The notes below the pieces were generated by a model. It did no database searches, was not told the origin of the DNA, and was given only the letters and a program-made list of their open reading frames with translations. Position numbers and translations under genes: made by a program. This document shows, one piece after another, positions 5,231 through 5,743 of a stretch of 5,743 nucleotides of DNA. The number at the start of each line of letters is the position of its first letter. Within the stretch, counting starts at the first letter, position 1. This DNA is from an uncultured Lachnospiraceae bacterium (GTDB lineage: Bacteria > Bacillota > Clostridia > Lachnospirales > Lachnospiraceae), in NCBI GenBank assembly GCA_910577115.1, contig CAJTMC010000103.1, forward strand, positions 1-5,743. Reading direction: 5' to 3'.

Positions 5231-5743
5231 ATGAGAACATTTGATTATATTCGCCTTGCAGACCAAACGTGGGATATGGATATACTTAATCTTGTCGCAA
5301 AGATACATGAATATAAGGGACGTCAGGATTTATATTTCAGGCAGAAGCCAGTTGAGCTTGAACGTCTGGTTGCGATTGCAAAAATTCAGAGCACAGAGGC
5401 ATCCAATAAAATAGAAGGGATTGTTACGACAAGTACTCGGATGAAGCAGTTGTTTGAAGAAAAGACAACACCCCGGAACAGGGAAGAAGATGAGATTATG
5501 GGATACAGAGATGTACTTAACACAATTCACGAAAGCAATGAGTACATTCCGATCAGACCATCATATATACTGCAGTTACACAGAGACCTTTTGAAGAGGG
5601 CGGGATTTTCTTACGGCGGGAGTTTTAAGAGCGTACAGAACTATATTAATGAAACAAAGCCGGATGGAACAGTAGTCACAAGGTTTACTCCGATTGCTCC
5701 GTATGATACACCGGATGCAGTAGAACGGTTATGTACGGCTTAT
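5231..5743 (+). CDS. Fic-family protein, N-terminal part (runs off right edge)
   Basis: ATG 5231 follows AAGGGAG (5219-5225) with 5 bases spacing; 171 codons are present and the frame is still open. Residues about 35-65 carry YFRQKPVELERLVAIAKIQ and then STEASNKIEGI. The stretch S58-N-K-I-E62-G63 matches the Fic inhibitory helix motif [S/T]xxxE[G/N], whose Glu blocks ATP binding. Residues 125-171 (LHRDLLKRAG, YGGSFKSVQNYI, TRFTPIAPYDTPDAVERL) are typical of the Fic core before the catalytic HPFxxGNGR loop, which lies beyond the window. Fic enzymes mostly transfer AMP to target proteins. With the inhibitory motif N-terminal to the core this is a class II type. Such proteins often end in a winged helix domain, which would explain the operator in front as autoregulation (inference). 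The relaxase remnant upstream is unrelated in function. Confidence 0.92.
   Translation, partial: MRTFDYIRLADQTWDMDILNLVAKIHEYKGRQDLYFRQKPVELERLVAIAKIQSTEASNKIEGIVTTSTRMKQLFEEKTTPRNREEDEIMGYRDVLNTIHESNEYIPIRPSYILQLHRDLLKRAGFSYGGSFKSVQNYINETKPDGTVVTRFTPIAPYDTPDAVERLCTAY

Noticed and set aside
5330..5530. 66-codon - strand ORF
   Set aside because: Antisense to the Fic coding sequence, which carries the inhibitory-helix motif and good initiation signals.

Overview
The window looks like an accessory, mobile-element-rich stretch from a gut-type Firmicute, most likely class Clostridia (Lachnospiraceae or Ruminococcaceae style). Reasons are the strong AAGGAGG-type ribosome binding sites, TATAAT promoters, Xre-family regulators, and remnants typical of Clostridia conjugative or mobilizable elements: a TnpV tail, a Pre/Mob-type relaxase and a tyrosine integrase tail. 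No species can be assigned from the sequence alone.

Left part (1-1800). The window opens with the last 32 codons of a membrane protein on the + strand, followed by a hairpin terminator. Next comes a 44-codon tail of a tyrosine recombinase on the - strand. A complete 355-residue Xre-type regulator follows on the - strand, with a good promoter, ribosome binding site and a candidate operator palindrome. Behind it is a long hairpin and the C-terminal end of a TnpV gene, which stops where an IS3-type insertion sequence end begins.

Middle part (1780-3300). The IS3-type left end carries its own promoter and the start of orfA. The orfA frame switches into a tail resembling the C-terminus of Rpn/PD-(D/E)XK transposase-like proteins, and orfB and the right end are missing. 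Next is an unknown gene whose reading frame is broken by one in-frame TGA. It runs in frame into the first 26 codons of another Xre regulator, which is itself cut off. About 320 bases without a convincing gene follow, holding a striking nested inverted repeat at 3129-3189.

Right part (3300-5743). Two AT-rich genes of unknown function lie on the - strand and overlap by ATGA. The upstream one has lost its beginning where it meets a relaxase fragment on the + strand. That relaxase fragment has no start, an in-frame internal deletion, an Arg in place of the first His of the HxDExTPHxH motif, and a foreign tail. The window ends inside a Fic-family gene. Its promoter is overlaid by four 9-bp half-sites spaced about 20 bp apart.

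Overall this is a mosaic of truncated mobile genes around a few probably functional ones: the Xre/TPR-like regulator, the Fic gene, and possibly the 170-residue unknown. The best-supported unusual signal is the four-site operator in front of fic. I see no complete new multi-gene system.
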